A stretch of 64,000 bases of DNA, taken from contig CBDAOL010000012.1 of assembly GCA_965198045.1 (NCBI GenBank), positions 124,001 through 188,000 on the forward strand, read 5' to 3'. The notes below the pieces were generated by a model. It saw nothing but the letters and a program-made list of their open reading frames with translations. It was not told the DNA's origin and did not search any database. Origin of the DNA: CBDDEC01 sp965198045 (GTDB taxonomy: Bacteria > Chloroflexota > Dehalococcoidia > UBA2979). A program made the position numbers and the translations under genes. This document shows positions 1-7,882 of the stretch, one piece after another (position 1 is the first letter of the stretch; the number at the start of each line of letters is the position of its first letter).

Positions 1-810
1 GACGACACCGGTTGCCTCTCGCCCGCCGACGTCGCAGCCGCTGTGCGCGAGGACACCGTGCTCCTGTCAGTTGGCTATGCAAACAACGAGGTGGGCACGG
101 TGCAGCCGATCGCCGAGATCGCGCGTGCCGTGCGGGCACGTGCCGACGAACTCGGTCGCCGCATCCCGTTCCACACCGACGCCGTGCAGGCCGCTACTTC
201 GCTCGGCCTCGATGTCGACGAGCTTGGCGTCGACCTGCTCTCACTCTCCGGCCACAAGTTCAGCGGTCCGAAGGGCACGGGCGTGCTCTACCTGCGGCGA
301 GATGTCCCGTTCCTCGAGCAGGCCTCGGGTGGTGGACAGGAGCGCCAGCGGCGGTCCGGGACCGAGAACGTCCCGGGGATCGTCGGCATCGCTACGGCGC
401 TGCGGCTGTCCCAGGAGGAGCGCAGCGACTTCGCCCTCCGCACCGATGCTCTGCGCACGCGACTCCTCGAGGCGTTGACCGGCGCGTTCCCAAACGTGCG
501 ACTGAACGGCCACCCGACGCAGCGGCTGCCGCACAACCTCCACCTCTGCTTCGAGGGCGTCGAAGGCGAGTCGCTGGTCGAAGCGCTTAGCCGGGCGGGT
601 ATCGAGTGCTCGGCGGGCGCCGCCTGCACCTCGGCGACCTGGGAGCCCTCGCACGTGCTGCTCGCGATGGGCGTACCGATCGACCTCGCCATCGGCTCGT
701 TGCGCCTCACGCTCTGGCCCTCGCTGAACGAAGAGCAGATCGACCGCGTCGGCGAGGAGATCCCACGTGCCGTCGAGGAGCTGCGCGCGGCCGAGGTGTC
801 GGCCGACTAA
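1..810 (+). CDS. Cysteine desulfurase (NifS/IscS-type), 5' truncated
   Basis: PLP-dependent aminotransferase class V enzyme that takes sulfur (or selenium) from cysteine for Fe-S clusters and thiolated products. The reading frame is open from base 1, so the N-terminus lies outside the window. Visible motifs are ANNEVGTVQPI, the PLP-lysine region SGHKFSGPKGTG, the substrate-binding stretch RRSGTENVPG, and the mobile catalytic-cysteine loop SAGAACTSATWEPSHVL near the C-terminus. It converges on, and overlaps by 3 bases, the selenoprotein gene on the other strand. A NifU-like scaffold gene lies 12 kb away, so this is not a compact isc/suf operon. The family call is firm; IscS versus NifS naming is not. 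Confidence 0.95.
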   Translation, partial: DDTGCLSPADVAAAVREDTVLLSVGYANNEVGTVQPIAEIARAVRARADELGRRIPFHTDAVQAATSLGLDVDELGVDLLSLSGHKFSGPKGTGVLYLRRDVPFLEQASGGGQERQRRSGTENVPGIVGIATALRLSQEERSDFALRTDALRTRLLEALTGAFPNVRLNGHPTQRLPHNLHLCFEGVEGESLVEALSRAGIECSAGAACTSATWEPSHVLLAMGVPIDLAIGSLRLTLWPSLNEEQIDRVGEEIPRAVEELRAAEVSAD

Positions 811-1529
811 GCCTCTAACAGGCTCGCGATGACCTCGTCGGCGACCCCTTCGGCAATCGGGGCGAGTTCCTGCTCATCGAGCCGGCCGAGTGCCGGGATC
901 ACCGCGAAGCCGTAGTCGGCGATGCCGTCCCCGCCCGCCGAGGCGCGGAGACGCGGCGTCGGGTACTCCCAGAGCGTCAGCTCGAGTTCCCCGACGGGAA
1001 CGCGATCACCGGCCCGGGCGCCCGCGAGCCGGAGCGCTCGATGGAAGCCGAACTTCTCGAAGCGCTTCGCAGCGACCTCGACCCGGCGCGGTGAGCCCTC
1101 GGGCAGCCGCGACAGGTCGCGCTCGAGGAGATGGCCCGCGGCGTACTCGATCTCGAACGCCCCGTCGCGGCGGCGTACGAGAGGCGCGCGTCCGGCGGTG
1201 TCGACCCACGCCACCGGCAGCCCTATCGCTTCGAACTCAGTCACATCGGGCAAACTGCACGCGCTGCCGTGCCCTCAGTCGCCGGGCCCGACCACCACGC
1301 CATCCGCCCCTTCGAGGAGTGCGGAAACGAGCCGCTGAGGCTGCGCGCGGTAGACCGACGACTTCTCGTGGTGTGCGACCCCGACGCCGGGCTCGCGACG
1401 AACGACCGCGTCCGCGAGCGCTCGCATGAACGCCGCGACGTTGCGCTTGCGGTTGCCGATGAACGCGATGCGCGCACCCTCAAGGGTCGCGAGGCGAGGG
1501 GCGAGTCGCGATTGGGCGCGAGTCGACAT
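807..1529 (-). CDS. UGSC-family selenoprotein with in-frame UGA (Sec85)
   Basis: Two same-frame pieces (1529-1278 and 1274-807) are separated only by a TGA at 1277-1275. Reading through gives 240 residues. The N-terminal part resembles the opening of UGSC-family (seleno)proteins (LATLEGARIAFIGN), and the TGA sits exactly where that family carries its Sec/Cys: VVVGPGD-U-GHGSACSLPDV, followed by FEAIGLPVAW. The usual U-G-S-C is U-G-H-G here, with a Cys five residues further on. Start ATG 1529 has a TAGGCT -10-like hexamer at 1544-1539. A hairpin-forming stretch follows the UGA. The family's biochemical function is not established. Alternatives are a nonsense mutation or a Cys-to-UGA sequencing error, but the exact match to the redox position argues for Sec. 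Confidence 0.78.
1248..1274 (-). promoter_or_regulatory. Candidate SECIS-like hairpin after the UGA codon
   Basis: Immediately 3' of the UGA, the transcript can pair GCACG with CGUGC around a 6-nt loop. Alternatively the first five bases GGGCA can pair with UGCCC at the far end, enclosing a GCA/UGC inner stem. Bacterial SECIS elements lie in this position within the coding sequence. The classic apical GU is not obvious, so SelB recognition is only inferred. Confidence 0.45.
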
Positions 1530-1645
1530 GACGCGTCGAGCCTAGCAGAGCTGCGCGATGCCGCCGTCGGCGAACGTCTCGCAGCCGGGGTCGCTAGTAG
1601 ACGCTTTACAGCGGCAAGAGCGGTCGGGTACGGTGTATACGCAGT

Positions 1646-1659
1646 TGAACAGTTGTTCA
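1646..1659. promoter_or_regulatory. LexA-like palindrome GAAC-AGTT-GTTC
   Basis: A perfect GAAC-N4-GTTC inverted repeat, extended by T/A on each side, lies 25 bases upstream of the small HTH gene and just after a TATAC-containing stretch (1635-1640). The pattern equals the Gram-positive/actinobacterial LexA box. It could equally be an autoregulatory operator of the HTH protein. Confidence 0.4.
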
Positions 1660-1683
1660 GTGCAGCAGCCCAGGGACGGAACC

Positions 1684-1899
1684 GTGCCTGACTCCCCCTT
1701 CGACAACTACCTGGATCTGGTTGAAGCCGCGCGCGAACTCGGCATTCATCCGCAGAGCCTGCGACGTTTGATCAAGCAGGGTCGTGTGCCCGCGACGCTC
1801 TTCGCCGGCAAGTACCTGATCGAGCGCGACAAGCTCGAGATGTTCAAGTCGAGCTACGATCCGCGCCCGGGCCGAAAGCCGATCCGCCGCCTGCTCTAG
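1684..1899 (+). CDS. Small excisionase/MerR-like helix-turn-helix protein
   Basis: A 71-residue DNA-binding-domain protein. Residues from about 9 to 55 (LVEAARELGIHPQSLRRLIK, then GRVPATLFAGKYLIERDKL) show the helix-turn-helix plus wing layout of HTH_17/excisionase-type domains, with a basic C-terminal tail (RPGRKPIRRLL). GTG 1684 is chosen because an AGGGACGG ribosome-binding-like stretch lies directly upstream; an in-frame ATG at 1558 would add 42 residues with no domain. A GAAC-N4-GTTC palindrome lies in its promoter region. No integrase is nearby, so a role as a stand-alone regulator seems likelier than excision. The target is unknown. Confidence 0.75.
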   Translation: MPDSPFDNYLDLVEAARELGIHPQSLRRLIKQGRVPATLFAGKYLIERDKLEMFKSSYDPRPGRKPIRRLL

Positions 1900-1904
1900 C
1901 GCGT

Positions 1905-2570
1905 TTACTCGAACTCCGAGTGCGGCTCGCCCTCGCTGCGCAGGTACGTGATCGTGCGCGCGAAGTCCTCGTCGCTGACGTGACGCGCCTCGTGCAGGTA
2001 CGTCAGCAGTACCTCCAACGTCAGCAGCGGATGTAGGCGTACCCCGAGCTCCTCGAGGCGGCGCGCTGCGCCCTGCTCGCGGTCGAGCAGCACGATCGCG
2101 TCCTGCACGATCAACCCCGCCTGACGCAGGACGAGCGCGGTTTCCACAAGCGATCCACCACCGGCTGCCAGATCGTCGACGATGATCGCCGTTTGCCCCG
2201 GGCGGTAGATGCCCTCGATGTGGGGCGAGCCGATCTCGTCCTCGCGGCGTGCGCCGCGGATGTACAGCAGCGGCACCTGCATCTCCAGCGACAACGCGGT
2301 TGCCACGTGCAGCCCGCCGATCGGCACGCCCGCGAGCATGTCGAAGGCCGCGAACTGCTGGTTGCGGCGGGTCAGGCCGAGGAGTAACTCGTCCTCGATC
2401 AGCTTCGCGGCACGCACCATCGCCTCGGGTCGGCTGATCAGCAACTTGGCGTTCACGTACACGGGCGAGTTGCGCACGGTGCGTCCGAGGCTGAAGTCGC
2501 CGAACTGGATTGACCCGAGCTTCCACAGCGTCTCCGCCAGCCAGAGCCGCCCCTCGGGCGAGCTGGTCAC
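1905..2570 (-). CDS. pyrE: Orotate phosphoribosyltransferase
   Basis: Transfers the phosphoribosyl group of PRPP to orotate in UMP synthesis. The 221-residue protein has the type I phosphoribosyltransferase PRPP loop TAIIVDDLAAGGGSLVETA and an upstream AGVPIGGLHVATAL segment like that of OPRTs. The PRPP loop reads DDLAAGGGS instead of the usual DDxxTTGGS, so another PRTase specificity remains possible. Its start codon overlaps the stop of the preceding 2-hydroxyacid dehydrogenase gene (ATGA at 2567-2570), indicating translational coupling in a three-gene minus-strand operon with the DinB gene. Confidence 0.8.
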   Translation of the reverse strand: MTSSPEGRLWLAETLWKLGSIQFGDFSLGRTVRNSPVYVNAKLLISRPEAMVRAAKLIEDELLLGLTRRNQQFAAFDMLAGVPIGGLHVATALSLEMQVPLLYIRGARREDEIGSPHIEGIYRPGQTAIIVDDLAAGGGSLVETALVLRQAGLIVQDAIVLLDREQGAARRLEELGVRLHPLLTLEVLLTYLHEARHVSDEDFARTITYLRSEGEPHSEFE

Positions 2571-3565
2571 CTGCCACCTCGCGCCTGCGCGGCCTCGAGC
2601 GCCTCCGGGTTGACCAGGTGGTCCGGTCGGCGACCAGCGAGCGCCGCAAGCAGGCCGTCCACTGCGAGGCCGGCCATACGGGCACGCGTCGCCTCCGTGG
2701 CGCTGCCGAGGTGTGGCGAGACGACGAGGTGAGGCGCGTCGAGCAGCGGATCGTCGGGGGGCAGCGGCTCGGGCGTCATCACATCGAGCGCCGCGCCGCC
2801 GATCTCGTACGACTCCAGTGCCGCGATCAGCGCGGCCTGGTCGACTACGCCGCCTCGTGCGGTATTGATGAAGATGGCGTGCGGCTGCATCCGCGCGAAC
2901 GCCGAGGCATCGAACATCCCGGCCGTCTCCTCGGACAGCGGCACATGCGCCGAGACGAAGTCAGCCCGTGTATACAACTCATGGAGCGTGACACGGTCGC
3001 CGGGGAAGTCGGGCACCTCGCGCCGGCCGGCGTAGATGACGCGCATCCCGAAGGCCAGCCCGCGCCCGGCGACCGCCGCGCCGATCCGTCCGGGGCCGAC
3101 GATCCCCAGGGTCGCCTCGCCGAGGTCACGGCCCAGCATCCACCTCGGGTGCCACTCGCCCCACTCGCCTCGGCGGATCGCGGCTTCGCCCTCCGACAGC
3201 CGTCGCGCCGCAGCGAGGAGCAGGGCGAACGCGAGGTCAGCAGTGGCGTCGGTCAGGACGCCCGGGGTGTTCGTCACCAGCACGCCGCGCTCGCTCGCCG
3301 CATCGACGTCGATGTTGTCGTAGCCGACCGCCATGTTCGCGACCGCACGCACCGTCGGACAGGCGTCCAGGAGACCCTCGTCGACCTGCTCCGTGATCAT
3401 CGTCAGCAGGCCGTCGCAGTCCTCGGCGTGCGCGCGGAAGTCCTCGGGCGGTGGCGGATCGGCGCCCGGCCAGACATCGACATTGGTCGCTGCTTCGAGG
3501 CGTGCGAGGGGTTCGCCGCCGGGCAACTCCCGGCTCACGAAGACGCAGGGGCGCGCCGGGGTCAC
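2567..3565 (-). CDS. D-isomer-specific 2-hydroxyacid dehydrogenase (glyoxylate/hydroxypyruvate reductase-like)
   Basis: NAD(P)-dependent oxidoreductase of 332 residues. The N-terminal catalytic domain begins CVFVSRELPGG. The Rossmann nucleotide-binding domain contains GIVGPGRIGAAVAGRG, with P in place of the usual first-glycine context. The catalytic Arg is in INTARGGVVDQAAL, Glu in DVMTPEPLPPDDPL and His in VVSPHLGSATEATR. GTG 3565 is preferred because it overlaps the DinB stop codon (GTGA) and gives the normal family length; longer reading frames upstream would run through the DinB gene. Likely substrates are glyoxylate, hydroxypyruvate or glycerate. Confidence 0.88.
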   Translation of the reverse strand: MTPARPCVFVSRELPGGEPLARLEAATNVDVWPGADPPPPEDFRAHAEDCDGLLTMITEQVDEGLLDACPTVRAVANMAVGYDNIDVDAASERGVLVTNTPGVLTDATADLAFALLLAAARRLSEGEAAIRRGEWGEWHPRWMLGRDLGEATLGIVGPGRIGAAVAGRGLAFGMRVIYAGRREVPDFPGDRVTLHELYTRADFVSAHVPLSEETAGMFDASAFARMQPHAIFINTARGGVVDQAALIAALESYEIGGAALDVMTPEPLPPDDPLLDAPHLVVSPHLGSATEATRARMAGLAVDGLLAALAGRRPDHLVNPEALEAAQARGGR

Positions 3566-4101
3566 GATCGCAACCGCTGGTCCGGCTCCCCACCGCCGGC
3601 GTAGCGCGGCTGGTAGTCGGACGACTCGCCCTGGATCTGCGCTGTGTGCATCCGGTCGTGGCGGTAGTAGGAGCGCAGCCACTGCATCACGGTCAGCTCG
3701 CCAAAGACCCGCGTCGAGGCCGTGCGCTCATACTGCTCAGGCTCGATGGTCGCGACCAATTCCAGCGTGCGCTCACGCTGCTGAACCAGCTCTTCGATGT
3801 GTGCGGAGAGCGGGTGTTCATGAGCCTGCGCGAGGGGAATCGCCACCGGATCGGTCGTCGTCCCCGTGCCGACATCCGGGCGATCCTCTGCGAGCGCGCG
3901 CTCGACCCAGGCGCGGTATGACACCTCCATCTGCGCGAGGTGTGAGAGCTGCTCCTTGGCCGACCAGCCCGCCTCGCCGTCCGCCTCCGGGTCACGCACC
4001 TCGGCGGTCGCCTCCTCGAGCTCACGGGCGAGGTCCAGGAGCTGCCTGCGCTGCTCCTCCATCTTCGTCGTCAGTTCGGTGATCTGCTCCGGTGTCGCCA
4101 T
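3562..4101 (-). CDS. DinB-superfamily protein
   Basis: A 179-residue four-helix-bundle protein of the DinB/DfsB type, a family that includes thiol-dependent metalloenzymes. The expected metal-binding histidines are in HLAQMEVSYRAWV near residue 53 and in YYRHDRMHTAQIQ near residue 150. ATG 4101 lies 6 nt after a TACAAT -10-like hexamer (4113-4108), suggesting a leaderless transcript. Downstream genes overlap by 4 bases, so this promoter probably drives DinB, the hydroxyacid dehydrogenase and pyrE together. The substrate is unknown. Confidence 0.85.
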   Translation of the reverse strand: MATPEQITELTTKMEEQRRQLLDLARELEEATAEVRDPEADGEAGWSAKEQLSHLAQMEVSYRAWVERALAEDRPDVGTGTTTDPVAIPLAQAHEHPLSAHIEELVQQRERTLELVATIEPEQYERTASTRVFGELTVMQWLRSYYRHDRMHTAQIQGESSDYQPRYAGGGEPDQRLRS

Positions 4102-4129
4102 GCGGCGATTGTACTCGCGGCCTCGGCCC

Positions 4130-4834
4130 CTAGCGTTCGGCGCCAGATCGCGCGCGGTCGGGGAGTACGAGCGGAACGGGCACGCCGGGCCCCATCTCCT
4201 CCGTCGCACCTTCGAGGTGCATCCACGCCGTGAGAGCGCACGTGATCGCGTCGTACTCGTCGTGGCTCACCCGGCGGCGTCGCGGGATGCCGAGCACACC
4301 CTGCCGCTTCAGCCCTCGACGCAGACCGTCGATGCCGCGTCCCTTGCGCGGGATGCCGAGGATGTCCTGCGTCATGCCCGGGTACACCTCCACGATGTCG
4401 AAGCCTCGCGCGGTCAGCCGCTCCCGCAGGGCGATGCCGCGCAAGGTGAGCTTCACCATCGAGGGCAGCAGCGTCGGGAACGGCCGGTAGCAGGCGGCTG
4501 CGCAGGCGCGATCGACCTCGCGCATGATGCCGAAGCGAGCGCACTCGCAGCCCGGATCCGCGCAGCAGCGGCCCTCCGGCAGCGCCAGCGGCGCGTCGAT
4601 GGCGATGAGCAGCGGCTGCGTACGCTCGACCAGGTCGCAGATCTCCTCGTCGGTGCGAACCGTGTCGAGGTGTCGCAGCCGGCGGTCGACGCTCATCGCC
4701 GCAACACCGGTGGGATAGCGCGGCCCGCTGCGCAGGTCGATGCCGAGCGTCAGCGCCGGCTCTGGTACATTTGAAGGCACAGGCACCTCGATGCCGGCGA
4801 CACCTCGCGGGGAGCGCCGAGCGACGAGCGCCAT
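4130..4834 (-). CDS. DUF429 family protein (RNase H-like fold)
   Basis: A 234-residue protein with the DUF429 signature GIDLRSGPRYPTGVA near residue 30 and AIDAPLALPEG near residue 80, and the C-terminal YDAITCALTAWMHL. These acidic segments belong to an RNase H-like fold whose biochemical role is not established. It has several Cys near residues 88-98 (CCADPGCECARFG), possibly a metal site. It is divergent from the rhodanese gene, with 42 bases between starts. The first 20 or so residues are poorly conserved, so the true start may lie a little downstream. Confidence 0.75.
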   Translation of the reverse strand: MALVARRSPRGVAGIEVPVPSNVPEPALTLGIDLRSGPRYPTGVAAMSVDRRLRHLDTVRTDEEICDLVERTQPLLIAIDAPLALPEGRCCADPGCECARFGIMREVDRACAAACYRPFPTLLPSMVKLTLRGIALRERLTARGFDIVEVYPGMTQDILGIPRKGRGIDGLRRGLKRQGVLGIPRRRRVSHDEYDAITCALTAWMHLEGATEEMGPGVPVPLVLPDRARSGAER

Positions 4835-4876
4835 CCATGAACCGATGTCCGCCCGACCCTAGCGGAGGATACGATC

Positions 4877-5215
4877 TTGCCGGTGAAGAACCCCGACGAG
4901 CCGTTTACCCGGATCGACGTGCAAGAGGCGAAGGAGATGATCGACAACGACGACGTTCAGGTCATCGACTCGCGCGAAATGCACGAACACGCCGAAGGCC
5001 ATGTGCCCGGGTCGCTGCAGATCGCACACATGGCGACTTTGCCTCGAGCCTCTGAGCTGGCGACCGACAAACCGATCCTCTTTATCTGCAAATCGGGTCA
5101 GCGCTCTGCGGTTGCCGCGGAGTTCGCCGCCGCCGTCGGCCTGACCGATATCTACAACGTCGAGGGCGGCCACGACGCGTGGATCGAAGCGGGCTACGAG
5201 GTCGACATCGAGTAA
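4877..5215 (+). CDS. Single-domain rhodanese-like protein
   Basis: A 112-residue sulfurtransferase-fold protein. The catalytic cysteine C71 lies in the loop FICKSGQRS, and the CH2-type motifs VIDSREMHEHAEGHVPGS and GGHDAWIEAGYEV are intact. The start is TTG 4877, supported by GGAGG at 4864-4868. It probably handles persulfide sulfur in the cytoplasm, as there is no signal peptide. The cysteine desulfurase at the start of the window is a possible sulfur source, but there is no operon link. Confidence 0.9.
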   Translation: MPVKNPDEPFTRIDVQEAKEMIDNDDVQVIDSREMHEHAEGHVPGSLQIAHMATLPRASELATDKPILFICKSGQRSAVAAEFAAAVGLTDIYNVEGGHDAWIEAGYEVDIE

Positions 5216-5227
5216 CGCCCTCCGCGC

Positions 5228-6739
5228 TTACCCCTCGAGGTTCGCCAGCGCATCCAGCAGCGTCGCCGCGAGCTGCGCGCGCGTCACGCTGGGGCGGGTG
5301 GAGTTCACAGCGTCTGCGGTGACGAGGATGATTCGCCCGGCGAGGGCGGGCGTCTCCGCCTCGATGACCTCAGCGAACTGACCCTCCGGGTCGAGACTCG
5401 CGTCGAGGATCAGCGCGATGTACGTAGTGGCGCGCGCCTGCGCGCGTGCGCTCTCGGCGCTTGGTGCTGCGTCTACGCGGTAGCCAGCGGCGGTCAGGAC
5501 CTCGTTGGCGAGTGTGACGAGCGGCGCATCGCTCGATGCGAGGAGGATGCGCGGCGCCTCCGCGGGCGCGGCGAGGGACGGGTCCGGCTCGGTACCCGCG
5601 GCTGGCTGCTCGCGGCCGAAGGCGAGCAGGTTGCGCACCATGCGCGCCGCCCGTTCGGCCTCCTGCTCGATCGTCGTCAGCGCGGCAGCGCGATCCTCTT
5701 CCGGAAGCGACGGGAGCAGCTGCGCGTAACCCAGGATCGAGGTCAGCGGGTTGTTGAGCTGGTGCGCGACCTCTGCGACGACCTCGTCGAGCGAGGCGGG
5801 CTGGTCCACCAGCGCGTCTCCGCCGGTGGCCGCTGGGGATGCAGGTGGCTGGGGATCTGCCTCCGATGGCGCGGCGAAGCGCTGGGCCATGCGTTGGCCG
5901 AGCCGCTGTCCGAGGCGACGCGCGAAGCGCTCGACGCGCAGGCCATCGATCGGCTGGAACGCGCGCCGCGGCGGCGCGTAACAGGCAACGGCGCCGACGA
6001 CCGTGGCGCCCTCGAAGAGCGGGATGAGCAACCTCGAGGTGAGTCCGAACGCCGGGAGGCGCTCCAGGGGTGAAGGCGAGCCGGGTGTACGCCCCAGCAC
6101 GACATCGAGGCGCGGCTCGCGGTCGGTCACCAGCGCCGCCTCGGCGGCGTCGAGCGGGCTCCAGACGCTGCCGGGACCGACCCCGGCCATGGCGGTCGGG
6201 AAGGCGCCCACGATCTGTGCTGCCTCGGCGCGGTCGAATCGCAAGACGGCGGCCCAGTCGAAGCGCACGAGCTGCGCGAGCGCCTGCAGCACGGCGTAGG
6301 CGGCCGCCGCATCGTCGGCGATCGCGCTCTCGGCATCGAGCGCCACGACCAGCGCGGCCGCGTCACGCGGGTCCTCGGCCGTGTCCGCGGCCCCCCGTGG
6401 TGGCGCGGCCGGCTCGAGGCGAAGCACGAGCATCGGCGAGTCGCCGCCGCTGGGCGCGAGCTCGACGTGCAAGTGCGTCGGGTCGAGGGAGAAGACGAAG
6501 CGCAGGCCATCTGACCATGGCGTGCCCTGGGCGGCGGCCGCCCGGGCGGCGTCAGCGACGCCGCGATCGGAGGAGGCGACGAGCGACGGCCAACTGCGTC
6601 CGATCAGGGCATCAGGGGACGGGGCGCGCAGGAGCGTCGCGGCCGCCTCGTCGGCAGCCACGATCAGGCCGTCGGCGTGCGACAGCAGCCAGCCCGCGTC
6701 CGGGCGGCCGGGTGTGTGAGCGTCATTCAGCCCCGCCAT
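5228..6739 (-). CDS. PAS-GAF-HisKA-receiver signalling protein lacking an ATPase domain
   Basis: 503 residues. An N-terminal PAS-like region (DGLIVAADEAAATLLRAP) is followed by a GAF-like domain (roughly residues 130-290, ending VVGAVACYAPPRRAFQPID). Near residue 330 is a clear HisKA H-box, VAEVAHQLNNPLTSILGYAQ, with its second helix EAERAARMVRNLLAFG. Where HATPase_c should follow, a short linker leads directly into a receiver-like domain (ILLASSDAPLVTLANEVL, phosphoacceptor-like LILDASLD). The receiver lacks the usual conserved Lys near its end. The protein cannot phosphorylate itself, so a separate kinase or a non-phosphorylation role is implied. No partner gene adjoins it. Confidence 0.8.
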   Translation of the reverse strand: MAGLNDAHTPGRPDAGWLLSHADGLIVAADEAAATLLRAPSPDALIGRSWPSLVASSDRGVADAARAAAAQGTPWSDGLRFVFSLDPTHLHVELAPSGGDSPMLVLRLEPAAPPRGAADTAEDPRDAAALVVALDAESAIADDAAAAYAVLQALAQLVRFDWAAVLRFDRAEAAQIVGAFPTAMAGVGPGSVWSPLDAAEAALVTDREPRLDVVLGRTPGSPSPLERLPAFGLTSRLLIPLFEGATVVGAVACYAPPRRAFQPIDGLRVERFARRLGQRLGQRMAQRFAAPSEADPQPPASPAATGGDALVDQPASLDEVVAEVAHQLNNPLTSILGYAQLLPSLPEEDRAAALTTIEQEAERAARMVRNLLAFGREQPAAGTEPDPSLAAPAEAPRILLASSDAPLVTLANEVLTAAGYRVDAAPSAESARAQARATTYIALILDASLDPEGQFAEVIEAETPALAGRIILVTADAVNSTRPSVTRAQLAATLLDALANLEG

Positions 6740-6810
6740 GTTGTCGTAATGGTCGGCGATCAGGTCGGGTTTGCCCGTAGGGGTTTACCCCAATTCGCGC
6801 ACCCCAGCGC

Positions 6811-7464
6811 TCAGTTGAGCCGCTCTGGCGCCGCCCAGTGCGCGGCCACCGTCGTACGCGCCCGCTCGTGCGCCACCTCGAGGAGTCCCGAGAGCAGCTC
6901 GTTCGCGAGTTCGAGCCGCCAGCGGACGTCCAGCGCCTCGACGATCCGCTGTAACGCCTCGCCCGGCGCCAGTCCCGCCGCGCGCGTCGCGATCGCGTCG
7001 GCGAGGTCACCCGGGGCCTCCGGCACCGCCGGCGATCGTTCGTAGGTCATGAGGGCGGCGGCACGCAGCCGCTGCAGCTCCGCGAAACGCTCGCCCGCCT
7101 CTGCCAACAGCGTCTCCGGTACCGTGTTGACTTCGTCAACCGGGTAGTCGACATCGGCCCAGGCGTACGAGCGGTCATCGTGCAGCTCGACGATGCGGAA
7201 GCGCCGCCCGCCGACCGTCCGCACGAGGAGCCGCCCCTGCGGTAGCGGCGCCACCTGTTGGATTTCCGCGGTCGTGCCCATCGGGTACGGATCCGCGGGA
7301 CCGCCCACCTCGACCCCCTCCCGAATGAGCGCCACGCCGAACGGTTCGCCCGCCTGGCGGCACTCGCTGATCAGCTCGTGGTAACGCGGCTCGAAGACCT
7401 GCAGCGGCAACTCCATGCCCGGGAACAACGGACTGTTGAGCAGGAACAGCCGGAGCTCGCTCAC
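6811..7464 (-). CDS. Stand-alone LON substrate-binding-domain protein
   Basis: A 217-residue protein consisting of the PUA-like N-terminal domain of Lon proteases without ATPase or protease parts. Typical motifs are LFLLNSPLFPGMELPLQVFE, RYHELISECRQAGEPFGVAL and GTTAEIQQVAPLPQGRLLV. Such stand-alone domains are common in bacteria and are thought to bind peptides or regulate proteolysis, but the role is not known. It follows the small membrane-anchored gene after 4 bases and is probably co-transcribed with it. Confidence 0.85.
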   Translation of the reverse strand: MSELRLFLLNSPLFPGMELPLQVFEPRYHELISECRQAGEPFGVALIREGVEVGGPADPYPMGTTAEIQQVAPLPQGRLLVRTVGGRRFRIVELHDDRSYAWADVDYPVDEVNTVPETLLAEAGERFAELQRLRAAALMTYERSPAVPEAPGDLADAIATRAAGLAPGEALQRIVEALDVRWRLELANELLSGLLEVAHERARTTVAAHWAAPERLN

Positions 7465-7468
7465 GGCG

Positions 7469-7840
7469 TCACCCCACGAGGTTGCGCGTCACGACGAGGA
7501 GGATCGCCAGGCCGATCGCCATCACCGCGCCTTTGAGCAGCATCTGCGTGCTCATGCCGCGGTCGCTGCTCGGCCGCCAGCCGGCATCGATCAGCGCGGT
7601 CGCCGCCCGGTCGCGCTCCTCGTGCGGGACGAAGATCTGGTAGACGAATTGCAACGAGGGCGCGCCGACCGCCGTCAGCGGCGAACTGCCCGGCTGCGCG
7701 GACAGCGCGTCGTCGATACGCACCGCGACCTCGACGCCCGCATCCTCGAGGGCCTCGCGCCACTCCTGCGCTTGGTCGCCATCGCGGGCGACGGCGAGTC
7801 GCAGCCAGTATTCGCGTGGGAGGTCGTGTGCGGCGTTCAT
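7469..7840 (-). CDS. DUF2007-like protein with C-terminal membrane anchor
   Basis: 123 residues. The N-terminal 85 residues resemble the small ferredoxin-like DUF2007 'putative signal-transducing' domain (AQEWREALEDAGVEVAVRID, then FVYQIFVPHEERDRAATALI). Residues 100-120 form one hydrophobic helix (MLLKGAVMAIGLAILLVV), so the protein is a C-tail-anchored membrane protein. ATG 7840 lies 6 nt downstream of TACGAT (7852-7847), a leaderless arrangement; an in-frame codon 18 bases upstream would overlap that hexamer. The function is unknown. Confidence 0.65.
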   Translation of the reverse strand: MNAAHDLPREYWLRLAVARDGDQAQEWREALEDAGVEVAVRIDDALSAQPGSSPLTAVGAPSLQFVYQIFVPHEERDRAATALIDAGWRPSSDRGMSTQMLLKGAVMAIGLAILLVVTRNLVG

Positions 7841-7882
7841 GGAGCGATCGTACGGCAAGCGTCAGCCGCCGGAAGTCTTCCC

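Noticed and set aside
4870..4875. TACGAT just before the rhodanese TTG as a leaderless -10
   Set aside because: It lies between a good GGAGG and the start codon, with only 1 base of spacing, so it cannot act as the -10 for this start.
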